Positions 18,000 to 26,316 of a stretch of DNA of 64,000 nucleotides are shown here, piece after piece. The DNA comes from Streptomyces atratus (lineage in GTDB: Bacteria > Actinomycetota > Actinomycetes > Streptomycetales > Streptomycetaceae): the NCBI RefSeq assembly GCF_900119365.1, contig NZ_FPJO01000012.1, positions 142,562 to 206,561 of the forward strand. Direction: 5' to 3'. Under the pieces are notes generated by a model. It had not been told where the DNA came from, searched no databases, and saw only the letters and a program-made list of their open reading frames with translations. A program made the position numbers and the translations under genes. The stretch's first letter is position 1. Every line of letters starts with the position of its first letter.

Positions 18000-18416
18000 T
18001 CATGAGGATTCCGGGAATACGGACATGAATTGCTCGATCTCTGGCTCAATGTACAAGGAAACATCTTTTAGGATTGCCAAAACATCCTTGACCTCCTGGG
18101 CTAGATCCGGCATAGTGAGCCAAGTTTCCCGGCTCCGAGTGAGGACGGCAGACAGTAGGTCGTCGTCGTAGAACCCTCCAATTTCTTCCGCGTGTGCGGT
18201 ATTACGCAGGATTTCCACTGCCATCGGCAACAGCCAGGGCAATCCCACGTCCTGGCCGATCAATCGTCGCATTTCCTCAACTGTGAGACTCCCGATGGGG
18301 CGGGAGCGCAGGGCGTGAATGCTCTTTACTAGGTATGTCGAGTCCGGTGGCGGGTCCGGCCATTTTTGACCTTCGAGTTCCGCTAGGGACATTTCTCGAT
18401 CAATAGGGCTGCTCAT
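18000..18416 (-). CDS. Probable immunity protein, CdiI_2-like (contact-dependent inhibition)
   Basis: The 138-aa small acidic protein lies directly downstream of the Rhs toxin gene, the normal place for an immunity gene. Its pattern SLAELEGQKW, then YLVKSIHALRSRPIGSLTVE, EMRRLIGQDVGLPWLLPMAV and FYDDDLLSAVL matches, from memory, the CdiI_2 family of CDI immunity proteins. The ATG at 18416 has AAGGA 10 bases upstream and begins just before the family core. A longer start at 18479, six bases after the toxin stop, would add 21 residues and is possible through coupling. Codon use is much more AT-rich than in core genes, as for the toxin tip. Presumably it binds and blocks the toxin domain encoded next to it. 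Confidence 0.8.
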   Translation of the reverse strand: MSSPIDREMSLAELEGQKWPDPPPDSTYLVKSIHALRSRPIGSLTVEEMRRLIGQDVGLPWLLPMAVEILRNTAHAEEIGGFYDDDLLSAVLTRSRETWLTMPDLAQEVKDVLAILKDVSLYIEPEIEQFMSVFPESS

Positions 18417-18485
18417 GGCGTTCCTTGTGGTGGTGAGTGGTTCATTGGTTGATGTTTTAGTGGCTCTCTGAAGGCTCATTGAGTT

Positions 18486-21400
18486 TCATCGATGTCCGAT
18501 GGAATGCAGGAATCCGTTCAAATTATTTAGCAGTCTATTTACTTCGACCTGCTTGTTCATAAGTACTTCGAGGCCGCGCTCGGTAAGTGATTCCGGAAGT
18601 TGCTTTAGTTCTAGCTCGATCACTTTCCGTACCTTATCGAGGCCATTCCTGGCCTGCTTCAGGTCGGCGATGTGATCGAAGGGCGTTCCGTCGGGCTTTC
18701 TGGCCACCACTTCGCCGTTGGCTTCTCTCCGTGCTGCGTCGTAGTGGTTGTGGTTGGGCTGCGAGTTTATCTCTCCCAGGGGGTCTCGTTTGATGTTCTC
18801 AAGTTTCTCTAGTGCTCTTTGTGCGCCGGTACTCAGTCCCAATTCGCGACACGGGCCGAGCCCCAGTGGGTCGACCCAGTTATTAGGGTTATTTACGTAT
18901 GTGTTGGGATTTGGCGCCGGAGTGAGACCCAGTGGGTCAGGTGTCAGATAGCGGGCGGTTTCTGGCTCGTAGTATCGGAAAAAGTTGTAGTGAAGCCCCG
19001 TCTCCGGGTCGTAGTACTGACCGGGGAAGCGAAGTGGTGTGTAGGCTCCGCTCTTCACAGCCCAAGTTGTCGCACCCCACAGTGTGCTGCGCGTGTACCA
19101 GGCGAGCTCGCCTGACTCGTCGATGAGCTCCTTCGGCGCGCCGCCCAAGTCCGTGGCGATAGAGAAGAAACGCTCGGCGATCTTCTCTTGTGGCGTGTTC
19201 GCTGCGAAGATGCGTTCTGTCTGGGTGAGTGGACACAAACCGTCATGATCCCAGGTGAGTGCGACGGAATGCGAAGAGTCGCAGTCGTCGTGTATCTGCT
19301 CGCAGAGAATGGTGCCGTCCCAGGTGAAGGTGACTTGCTCCGCCACGGTAAGGCCGTCGTCGGCCAAGCGCTTCTTTGCGATACGACGGCCGAGCGGGTC
19401 GTAGGCGTAGCTCCACGTTTCGCCGTCCGGTGTAGCTACCTTGGCCAGGCGGTCCTCGGCATCCCATTCGTACCGCCAAGTCTCTGGCTTTCGCGAAAGA
19501 CGAATCTTCTGCCGCATTGTGATTCGGCCGAGCGCGTCGTGTTCGTAGCGCACCGTTCCGGCTCGGGTGATAGCGGTCCCGTTGTAGGAGCGAGTGCCCC
19601 TCGCTTCCTGGCCAGGATGGGAACTGGGCCACGAGGCTTCGGTCTGGTTACCCGTTTCATCGTAGCTGTAGTGCTCTGTCCAGTCTGCGGCGTGGACGCC
19701 GGTGACCCGGCCGGCCATGTCGAGGTCGAATGATTTAGAGCCGGAGAGCAGGTCGTGGATACAGGTCAGGATGCCGTCGGCGCGGTAGGCATATTGGCGT
19801 CGCTGGATGCTGCGGTCAGTGCCGGTGACATGTTGGCTGGTGAGACGGCCCAGAGCGTCGAAGCCTGATGCGAAGGTGACGGCATCGCCCATGTGGCGGG
19901 CGATCTCCCGGCCTGCTGCGTCGTGTTCGAAGGTCAGTACTCGACCGGAGGAGGTGAGCGAGCTGCGGCGGCCTGCCAGGTCGTAGGTCCATTTGCTGAT
20001 CGCGCCGCTCGGTGTCGTCCGGCCTGTTCGGCGCCCGAGCCTGTCGTACTGAAACGTCATGGTTTGGCCGTTGACGGTTTCGGATTTGAGTAGGCCGTAG
20101 CGGTCTCGGAGGAAGGTGACCCTTGCCTCCGGGCCGACAGCTTGTCCGAGCTGGTCGGAGAGGTCGTACTCGAACGTGGTGACCGATCCGTTGACATCCT
20201 TGGCAACGATCCGGTCCAGGGCATCGCGTTCGAAGCGGATTATTCGTCCGAGAGCATCAGTTCGTGATGTGAGCCGCCCTGCTGTGTCGCGGGCGTAGGA
20301 GAGGGTGCGACCGTCGAAGTCGGTCTCAGCTACGAGACGGCCAGCTTCGTCGTATTCGTAGTCCCAGGTCAGTCCTTGTGGGTTCAGTACCCGCCGCAGG
20401 CGTAGCTCGTGGTCGTGCTGGAATTCGTAGCGCACCCCGTCGGGACCGGTCCGGGCTGTCATGAGGTCGAAGTGCGTGTACTCGAACTGGGTCAGTGCGC
20501 CCATGGCGTCGGTGTGGGTGAGGCAGTTACCCTCCCCGTCGTACGTCCACGACTGGCGGGTGCCATCGGCCTCGATACGGCAGGCGGGTTTGCCCTCCGC
20601 GGTCCATTCGTGGCATGTGGTGCTGCCCAAGGGGTCGGTGATGGTCACCGGTCGGCCGAACGCATCACGCTCTATGTGAGTAATTGATCCCAAGGGGTCG
20701 GTGACCTCGACAGGCAGTCCCGCCTTGTTGCTTCGGATAAGGGTTGTACTGCCAAGCGCATCCGTGACAGTGGTGAGGTGGCCCGCTTCGTCGTAGATAT
20801 AGCGAGTGGTGGCGCCGGAAGGGTCGGTCCTGGTTACACAGTTGCCGCGTGCGTCATATTCCTGGCCTATTGATGTCCGGTCTGGGTTGGTCATCCGTAC
20901 GGGCAGGCCGAGGCCGTTGTACTCCGCGGTGGTCTCGCGCCCGTCGGGGCGGACCACCGACGTCAGGTTGCCCGCGTCGTTGTAGCGCAGCAAGAGTGTG
21001 CGGCCGAGCGGGTCGGTGCGGGACAGCAGGCGGTTGTGGCGGTCGTACTCGCTGCGAGTGACGGCTCCCAGCGGGTCGATCTCCGCGACGACTTGTGCCC
21101 GTTCGTTGATCAGGTAGCGGGTGGTGTGGCCGAGCGAGTCGGTCACAGCAGTGACGCGCAGACCGCTGTCAGGGTCGGTGTCGTCGTAGGCAAGGGTCGC
21201 ACTCAGGTGCCCGCTGGCCCCGGACTGGGCGGTACAGCGGCCGTGCTCGTCGTAGACGTAGTCGAAGCGACTGCCATTGGTGTCGGTCCAGGAGTCGATC
21301 CGGCCGTGGACATCGTGACCGAAGCTCAGCGGGCGCCCCGAGGAGTTGGTGACCTCGGTGAGATGGCCGCCGGTGTAGCCGTAGCGGCGGATCTGCTGGT

Positions 21401-23186
21401 CCGTTCCGTCCGCTGCTGCTCCGGCCAGGTACAGGGCGGTAATCCGGCCTTCGTGGGTGGTCAGCTTCAGGTGGTAGCCGCCGCTGTGGACGATGTCGGA
21501 CGGGGCGCCGGTGGCGTCGTACTCGAAGGTGATCCAGTTGCCGTTTCGGTCGTCCAGTTGGGTGAGCAGCGCCAGATTGCCGATGTGGGGGGCGAAGCGC
21601 CGGACCCGCCCGCTGGCCGGGTCGGTGACCGCGTAGTTCCCATCGGGGTCACGGTCCAGCGGCCAGCGGCGGCCGTGGGTGGGCATCACCGGGACGCCCG
21701 GGGCAGGGTGCGGATAGGCGAGCAGACTCCCGTCGTCGCCGACGAAGATCACGCCCTGGGAATCGATCTCCAGGCGCTGATCGACCGTGCTCGCCCAGGC
21801 CGGGCCGAACCAGCGGCCCCCGCAGTAGGACGACTCGAAGGACCGGTGGAAGAGCAGGGGCAGAGAACCGGGCAGTGAGATGTCAGTCTGGGGCAGCACC
21901 ATGTGGCCGGTGGCGACATCGATCGGGTCCTTCACGCACTTCTTGTCCTCGGGACCTCTTGATACTTCGTCCGGCTTCTCTTCGACACCGTGCCGTGCTG
22001 CCCCAGGACCGTCCGCCCTCGCGGGGGAGTGGTGTTTCAACCCACGCCCTGCTGCGGCTTCTGCACCGTCCTTCACACCGGCCCGAAGCAGGGACTTGCC
22101 TCCGCCGGCTCCCTTCGTGCCGATGAGTTCCGGCACCAGTCGGCCGATGAACTCGCTGGGGTCCGCCTTCGCCGACTCCCACGCGCCCTTCAGCGCCCTG
22201 TCCGGGTGGGCCGCGGTGGAAGCCAGCCCGGCCAGCGTCATGTTGACGCTCTTGTAGTACTCGGCCGGGTGCGTGAGGTTGTACGGGTCGCGCGGGTCGA
22301 TCGAGCGGATGAAGTTCGTGATGCCGACGGCGCCCTTCACGACGCCGCCGGTGAAGTGCGTCGACTCCACACCTTGCCCGACCGCGAAATCCGCAAGGTT
22401 GAACGTCGCCCGCTCGGTCGCGGACGGCAGCGGCGGCGCATGCTCCAGCGCCGCCGCGACCAGCCTCTGCGCCGTGCCGGCCGCCTCGTCGCGCTGACCT
22501 CGGGCATCGGCCAGGATCTCCTGCGCACGGTCCCGCTGGGCCGTGCCCGGGTCGACGAATGCACCCGGCCGGGGCAGCGGGTCCTTGCTGCCGTACGCCT
22601 CCTTGTAGGCGTCGACCTTCTTGTTGTACGCGGTGACCGCCGACCGGGAGGCCTGATCGCCCGACCGGTAGACCTCGATCGCCTCCTGCGCCTTTCCCTG
22701 CGCCCACGTCACGGTCGTGGCGTACGTCTCCAGAGCCCTGGCCGCCTCGTCGAAGGCGTCCGAGGCCCGCATCCAGTTGGTGGGGACGGTCGTGAACTTC
22801 TCCCGGAACGTGTCCGCCGCCACGCCCTTCCACCGGCTGGAGTCCAGGGCCTTCATGCCCCGGCCGACCAGGTCGAACGCACTCTTGAAGTCCCGGAGGT
22901 TCTGCACGCTCGCGCTGATCTTCGCCACGTTGCCGTGAACCAGCTCGTTCGCCTGCTCGCTCTGTCCGAGCTGCTGCTCACCGACCTTCGCGCCGAGAGA
23001 GGAAGCCGCACGGTCGCCCCAGTCCTCGACGATGTCAGCCATCGCGTCCTGGTTGATGTGCTCAAGTCCGTCGCCGGCCTTGTCCGTCGCCCAGTCGACC
23101 CCCTCGCCGAGCTTCTTCTTCCCCTCCTCCCAGCCGTCCTCCAGCTTGCCGAGGCCCTTCTCCGCCCATGCACCCCAGTCCGGCAT
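18486..23186 (-). CDS. Rhs/YD-repeat polymorphic toxin with T7SS-type N-terminus and C-terminal toxin domain
   Basis: The 1566-aa protein is built as a secreted modular toxin. Residues about 1-210 are helical with SRWKGVAADTFREKF, resembling the putative T7SS secretion-signal domain of actinomycete toxins. A DUF6531-like entry follows around residues 410-470 (DPIDVATGHMVLPQTDISLP, SFESSYCGG). Then come many YD repeats (YDEAGRL, YDPLGRRIAKK) and the Rhs core ending (GLHYNFFRYYEPETARYLTP then DPLGL and a second NNWVDPLGL near 1440). The last 123 residues (from about 1444) form a separate tip containing HNHYDAARREANGEVVARKP then DGTPFDHIADLKQARNGL. This matches, from memory, the Ntox28 (polymorphic toxin type 28) pattern, a family regarded as RNases. 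The tip is encoded by AT-rich DNA unlike the rest. The start ATG overlaps the upstream stop (TGATG). Confidence 0.9.
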   Translation of the reverse strand: MPDWGAWAEKGLGKLEDGWEEGKKKLGEGVDWATDKAGDGLEHINQDAMADIVEDWGDRAASSLGAKVGEQQLGQSEQANELVHGNVAKISASVQNLRDFKSAFDLVGRGMKALDSSRWKGVAADTFREKFTTVPTNWMRASDAFDEAARALETYATTVTWAQGKAQEAIEVYRSGDQASRSAVTAYNKKVDAYKEAYGSKDPLPRPGAFVDPGTAQRDRAQEILADARGQRDEAAGTAQRLVAAALEHAPPLPSATERATFNLADFAVGQGVESTHFTGGVVKGAVGITNFIRSIDPRDPYNLTHPAEYYKSVNMTLAGLASTAAHPDRALKGAWESAKADPSEFIGRLVPELIGTKGAGGGKSLLRAGVKDGAEAAAGRGLKHHSPARADGPGAARHGVEEKPDEVSRGPEDKKCVKDPIDVATGHMVLPQTDISLPGSLPLLFHRSFESSYCGGRWFGPAWASTVDQRLEIDSQGVIFVGDDGSLLAYPHPAPGVPVMPTHGRRWPLDRDPDGNYAVTDPASGRVRRFAPHIGNLALLTQLDDRNGNWITFEYDATGAPSDIVHSGGYHLKLTTHEGRITALYLAGAAADGTDQQIRRYGYTGGHLTEVTNSSGRPLSFGHDVHGRIDSWTDTNGSRFDYVYDEHGRCTAQSGASGHLSATLAYDDTDPDSGLRVTAVTDSLGHTTRYLINERAQVVAEIDPLGAVTRSEYDRHNRLLSRTDPLGRTLLLRYNDAGNLTSVVRPDGRETTAEYNGLGLPVRMTNPDRTSIGQEYDARGNCVTRTDPSGATTRYIYDEAGHLTTVTDALGSTTLIRSNKAGLPVEVTDPLGSITHIERDAFGRPVTITDPLGSTTCHEWTAEGKPACRIEADGTRQSWTYDGEGNCLTHTDAMGALTQFEYTHFDLMTARTGPDGVRYEFQHDHELRLRRVLNPQGLTWDYEYDEAGRLVAETDFDGRTLSYARDTAGRLTSRTDALGRIIRFERDALDRIVAKDVNGSVTTFEYDLSDQLGQAVGPEARVTFLRDRYGLLKSETVNGQTMTFQYDRLGRRTGRTTPSGAISKWTYDLAGRRSSLTSSGRVLTFEHDAAGREIARHMGDAVTFASGFDALGRLTSQHVTGTDRSIQRRQYAYRADGILTCIHDLLSGSKSFDLDMAGRVTGVHAADWTEHYSYDETGNQTEASWPSSHPGQEARGTRSYNGTAITRAGTVRYEHDALGRITMRQKIRLSRKPETWRYEWDAEDRLAKVATPDGETWSYAYDPLGRRIAKKRLADDGLTVAEQVTFTWDGTILCEQIHDDCDSSHSVALTWDHDGLCPLTQTERIFAANTPQEKIAERFFSIATDLGGAPKELIDESGELAWYTRSTLWGATTWAVKSGAYTPLRFPGQYYDPETGLHYNFFRYYEPETARYLTPDPLGLTPAPNPNTYVNNPNNWVDPLGLGPCRELGLSTGAQRALEKLENIKRDPLGEINSQPNHNHYDAARREANGEVVARKPDGTPFDHIADLKQARNGLDKVRKVIELELKQLPESLTERGLEVLMNKQVEVNRLLNNLNGFLHSIGHR

Positions 23187-23833
23187 CAGCGATCACCCCA
23201 ATTCGGCTGCTGTGCCTGCCTGACGGCCTCTTCCGACGGGTCGAACGTCCTGCGGGCCTGCTCGTCGGCCGCCTCACGCACCTCGGGCGAGATCACCCCC
23301 GAATTACGCATCGAGTCGAGCATCCCGTCCTGCACGTCGTACCCCGTGTCCCGCCAGGCCTGCCCCACCTCCTCCCGCGCCCGCTCGAACGACTCCTGGC
23401 TCCCGTCGGCACCGTCGTACGGCGACTGGGACCTGATCTCGTCCCAGCTCTTCTCCTTGACCTCGTCCTCGCTCAGATGCGGATTGCCGTTCACGGCGTT
23501 CATCGCGATCTTGAACGTGTCCTTGACGTACTGCTCCTGCTCATGAAACGCCCCCACCGACAGCCCCACCCCGGCCGCGAAACTGTTACCCCACGCCATC
23601 AGCCCCCGCACGCCCCACTCCCACCGCTCGCAGAACGCCTCGAACCCCGCAGCAAGACCCTCATGCCCCAACTCCAGCCCCGACAGCGCCAGATCCGAGA
23701 AACCACGCCCCGTCGTCGCCTCGCCGATCAGCCCGAGGTCCTTCAACTCACCGTGCGCCTTGTCGATCCCCTGCGCGATCAACGCCAGTGCGTCCTGCGG
23801 AACCTCCAGATCCGGCTGCTGCCCCCCGCTCAC
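23186..23833 (-). CDS. Helical protein upstream of the Rhs toxin, putative T7SS-type partner
   Basis: The 215-aa, nearly all-helical protein has no recognised catalytic domain. It has Trp/Gly pairs (WEWGVRGLMAWGNSF) reminiscent of WXG-type proteins and a charged C-terminal half (SEDEVKEKSWDEIRS, EVREAADEQARRTF). The GTG start overlaps the stop of the upstream SseB-like gene (GTGA), and its stop overlaps the toxin ATG, so the three genes are translationally coupled. A chaperone or export-partner role for the toxin is an inference from this arrangement. Confidence 0.75.
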   Translation of the reverse strand: MSGGQQPDLEVPQDALALIAQGIDKAHGELKDLGLIGEATTGRGFSDLALSGLELGHEGLAAGFEAFCERWEWGVRGLMAWGNSFAAGVGLSVGAFHEQEQYVKDTFKIAMNAVNGNPHLSEDEVKEKSWDEIRSQSPYDGADGSQESFERAREEVGQAWRDTGYDVQDGMLDSMRNSGVISPEVREAADEQARRTFDPSEEAVRQAQQPNWGDR

Positions 23834-24324
23834 GCGGACTCCCCGAGATCCACCGCGACCGCCTCAGGCACGACCCCCGCCACCGGCGGGAACAGCACCC
23901 CGTCCTCGCTGCCCGCATCCAGCGCAACCCCCGCCGGACCCGGCAACAGCGGAACCATCACATCCAGCAACCGCGCACCGAGAATCGCCCGGTACGTCCA
24001 CTCCCTGCCGGCATCACCCTGTGCGTAGGCAAACCTGGCCAGCGCCTCCTCGTCCGAGAACGCACAGATCCAGCGCACGCCGTTCCGATCGGCAGACCAC
24101 AGACTCCCCGACGCGTCGAACGGGACCAGCACCGCCGTACGACGGAACTCGCCCAGCAGCACTGCGAACTCCCGACGCGCAGCAACCAGCGGATCGCCCT
24201 CGACGCCCGGCGTCGGCACGGAAACCTCCGGCGCTTCCGGCATCGGTGGAGTCACCGGACCGGCCAAGTCGGCGAGTCGTAGCGGCCGTTGTCGGTTCGA
24301 TGTCTTGTCCCCACCCGTGGTCAT
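23830..24324 (-). CDS. SseB-like domain protein, first gene of the toxin operon
   Basis: The product is about 164 aa, with a domain resembling the SseB N-terminal fold (FAVLLGEFRRTAVLVPFDAS, WICAFSDEEALARFAYAQGD, VMVPLLPGPAGVALD). Such proteins occur repeatedly next to T7SS/Rhs loci in Streptomyces, but their function is not established. The start is uncertain: an ATG at 24324, an ATG at 24336 and a GTG at 24339 are in frame and none has a convincing ribosome binding site. Its last codons overlap the next gene by four bases. Confidence 0.75.
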   Translation of the reverse strand: MTTGGDKTSNRQRPLRLADLAGPVTPPMPEAPEVSVPTPGVEGDPLVAARREFAVLLGEFRRTAVLVPFDASGSLWSADRNGVRWICAFSDEEALARFAYAQGDAGREWTYRAILGARLLDVMVPLLPGPAGVALDAGSEDGVLFPPVAGVVPEAVAVDLGESA

Positions 24325-24427
24325 AGGCGAGATCATCACATGTTCGAATTTCCGACTGCAATGCGATGCTGTCTGCTGACCGAAAAGCGACGGATGCGGT
24401 CGAGCAACAGGCGCGGCCGTCTCTCGT

Positions 24428-24622
24428 TCAGCCGAGGCCGGCGTTGCCGGCCTTCACTGCCGACACAAGCGCACGGAGTACGGCTCGGTTCGTCGTGACG
24501 ATGTGCTCCGGGCTTTCGCTCTCGCGGATCGCGATGTCTGTGCCCTCTGCTGCGGCAACCTCGACGCAGTTGTTGCCGCCGCCTGCGCAGAACGAAGAGC
24601 GCTGCCAGTAGCTTTCGGGCAT
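24428..24622 (-). CDS. DUF397 small protein, partner of the Scr1-type regulator
   Basis: The 64-aa protein carries the DUF397 signature: WQRSSFCAGGGNNCVEVAA, then a central DIAIRESESPEH segment. DUF397 proteins occur in Streptomyces directly after HTH-DUF5753 regulators (the WhiJ/AbaA-like sets) and are thought to act with them. The ATG at 24622 has AGAGG upstream. A GTG at 24637 overlaps the regulator's stop and is an alternative. The gene lies upstream of the toxin operon in the same orientation, separated by about 100 bases. Confidence 0.9.
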   Translation of the reverse strand: MPESYWQRSSFCAGGGNNCVEVAAAEGTDIAIRESESPEHIVTTNRAVLRALVSAVKAGNAGLG

Positions 24623-24633
24623 GTTGTGACCTC

Positions 24634-25488
24634 TCACAGCTCGCGGGCGATCGACCGGATGAGACTTCGCGACTCTCCGGGAGGGAGTGCGGAGCCTTCC
24701 ATCAGGTCCAAAAGGGAACGATAGTTCCCCAGTGGTGTCGGGGCATCAATGAATTGGCCGCCGAACGAGGTGTCGAGTTGGACCGTGTCGAGTTGTGGGA
24801 CGGGACCCTCGGCGTAGAGGACTGACTGTCCGGCGCCGTGAAAGGGGCCCGCGCTGAACGGGATGACCAGCAGAGTCACGTGATCCAGCTCGGACGCGTC
24901 CGCCAGATGGTCGAGCTGGCGGCGGGACACGTCCCGGCCGCCGAACTCCAGCCGCAGCGCGGCCTCGTGGATGATGCCGAGGTAGGGGGTCGGGTTTTCT
25001 CCGGTGACGACGGCCTGGCGGCCCATGCGGTGGGCCACCCGGAGTTCCACTTCCAGCCGGGGCAACCTGGGCACCGCGAAGTCGAAAATTGCCCGCGCGT
25101 GCTCCTCGATCTGGAAGAGGCCTGGCAAGTGGACCGTCTGTGCCGTCCGGATGCGTGTGGCGAAGTGCTCGATCTCGGAGACGTCGAGGTGACTGTCGGG
25201 GAGCTTGCCCCGGTACTCATCCCACCAGTGTCGCGTCCGGCGGCCCCCTGCCATCGAGGCGAGTGCGTCGACCAACGCCGAGTCCGGACACCTGTAGTGG
25301 CAGGCGATCTGGCGAACGCGTTCCTCGCTGAGCCCGGTGCGTGCAGCCTCGATGTTGGAGATCATCGAGCGATCTGCGCCGAGCATCGAGGCCGCCTCCA
25401 GGATTGAGATGCCAGCCTGCTCGCGCATGCGTCGGACCTCAACGGCCAGGCGGCGTTGGCGGCCTGTGGGTGCAATTCGTGGAGCCAT
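24634..25488 (-). CDS. XRE-family regulator with C-terminal DUF5753 (Scr1/WhiJ-like)
   Basis: The 284-aa protein has an N-terminal helix-turn-helix (LEAASMLGADRSMISNIEAA, residues about 20-60) and a C-terminal DUF5753 domain (HLPGLFQIEEHARAIF, ELRVAHRMGRQAVV, FGGQFIDAPTPLGNY). The ATG at 25488 follows GAGAGGA; a 100-residue upstream extension lacks any signal and is rejected. It is followed by DUF397 and diverges from an ATPase gene, the standard three-gene set whose better studied relatives (WhiJ) affect sporulation. Operator-like repeats lie in the divergent region. Confidence 0.92.
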   Translation of the reverse strand: MAPRIAPTGRQRRLAVEVRRMREQAGISILEAASMLGADRSMISNIEAARTGLSEERVRQIACHYRCPDSALVDALASMAGGRRTRHWWDEYRGKLPDSHLDVSEIEHFATRIRTAQTVHLPGLFQIEEHARAIFDFAVPRLPRLEVELRVAHRMGRQAVVTGENPTPYLGIIHEAALRLEFGGRDVSRRQLDHLADASELDHVTLLVIPFSAGPFHGAGQSVLYAEGPVPQLDTVQLDTSFGGQFIDAPTPLGNYRSLLDLMEGSALPPGESRSLIRSIAREL

Positions 25489-25553
25489 GGGTCCTCTCTC
25501 GTGCGCGCACAGTCTTGCAGGGGGGCGTGGAACGGTCCAGCGAGCCGAAGTTG

Positions 25554-25589
25554 ACTCACTCATTCGTGGAAAAGTACTCACATGTGAGT
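25554..25589. promoter_or_regulatory. Operator-like ACTCAC repeats between divergent regulator and ATPase genes
   Basis: ACTCAC occurs at 25554-25559 and again at 25576-25581, the second forming a perfect palindrome ACTCACATGTGAGT (25576-25589). TTGACT (25551-25556) resembles a -35 for the plus direction. Position between the divergent genes suggests binding by the XRE regulator. That binding is inferred. Confidence 0.5.
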
Positions 25590-25771
25590 CGAGGTGTCTT
25601 AGTTTATGACCTGCGCCGCCGATGTGACCGGAGGCTGCGGAAGCGCACCGATCCACCCCGCCCACCCGGGAAGGCGGGGCTCCGGACCGGCATTGCCACC
25701 GCCACCCGGACCGCAACCACCCGTGGCGCACGTCCACTTGAGACCACTCGCACGCACCCCAGGAGGTGCCC

Positions 25772-26239
25772 GTGAGGACCGAACCCACCCCCTACGTCCC
25801 GTACGCCCACCAACACCCCGTCCCCATTCCCTTCGCCGAACCCTGGCAGTACGAACTCGCCTTCCCCTGCGACCCGCGCAGCCCCCGGATCGCCCGTACC
25901 ACCCTCCGCGCCATCCTCGGTGCCCACGAACTGACCGAACTCAGCTACCGGGCCGAACTGTTGACGTCCGAGCTGACCACCAACTCCGTACGGCACACCA
26001 AGGGGCCGGCCGCCGTGCGGCTCCAGTGGCGGCACCCGGTGCTCCGGATCAGCGTCTGGGACATGAGCCCGGACCTGCCCAAGCCGTACGCCCCGCCCGT
26101 CGCCCCCCACGCCGAAGCCGGGCGGGGCATGGCCATCCTCGAACTCGTCGCGGACCGATGGGGCGGGTGCGCCATAGGGGAAGGGGCGCTCGGGCCGGGC
26201 GGCAAGACCGTCTGGTTCGAGCTCGCGCTCGGTGCCTGA
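25772..26239 (+). CDS. ATP-binding anti-sigma-factor-like protein (RsbW/SpoIIAB-type HATPase)
   Basis: The 155-aa protein has the short GHKL-ATPase fold of Streptomyces regulatory kinases: an N box in ELTTNSVRHT, a G1 region in LRISVWDMSPDLP and a G2 region in AEAGRGMAILELVADRWG. Members bind ATP and regulate sigma factors or partner proteins. The GTG at 25772 follows AGGAGG at the right distance. It is divergent from the HTH-DUF5753 gene and belongs functionally to that set. Confidence 0.88.
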   Translation: MRTEPTPYVPYAHQHPVPIPFAEPWQYELAFPCDPRSPRIARTTLRAILGAHELTELSYRAELLTSELTTNSVRHTKGPAAVRLQWRHPVLRISVWDMSPDLPKPYAPPVAPHAEAGRGMAILELVADRWGGCAIGEGALGPGGKTVWFELALGA

Positions 26240-26255
26240 GCCGCGGATACGGCGA

Positions 26256-26306
26256 CGCCCCGCGCGGCCACGTCCGACCCCTGTACGGGCGTGGTCGCGC
26301 GGGGCG
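26256..26306. terminator. Bidirectional terminator hairpin
   Basis: A 17-bp stem with one wobble (26256-26272 with 26290-26306) and a 17-base loop lies between the convergent ATPase and alpha/beta-hydrolase-like genes. Confidence 0.8.
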
Positions 26307-26316
26307 GGCCGTGGAC

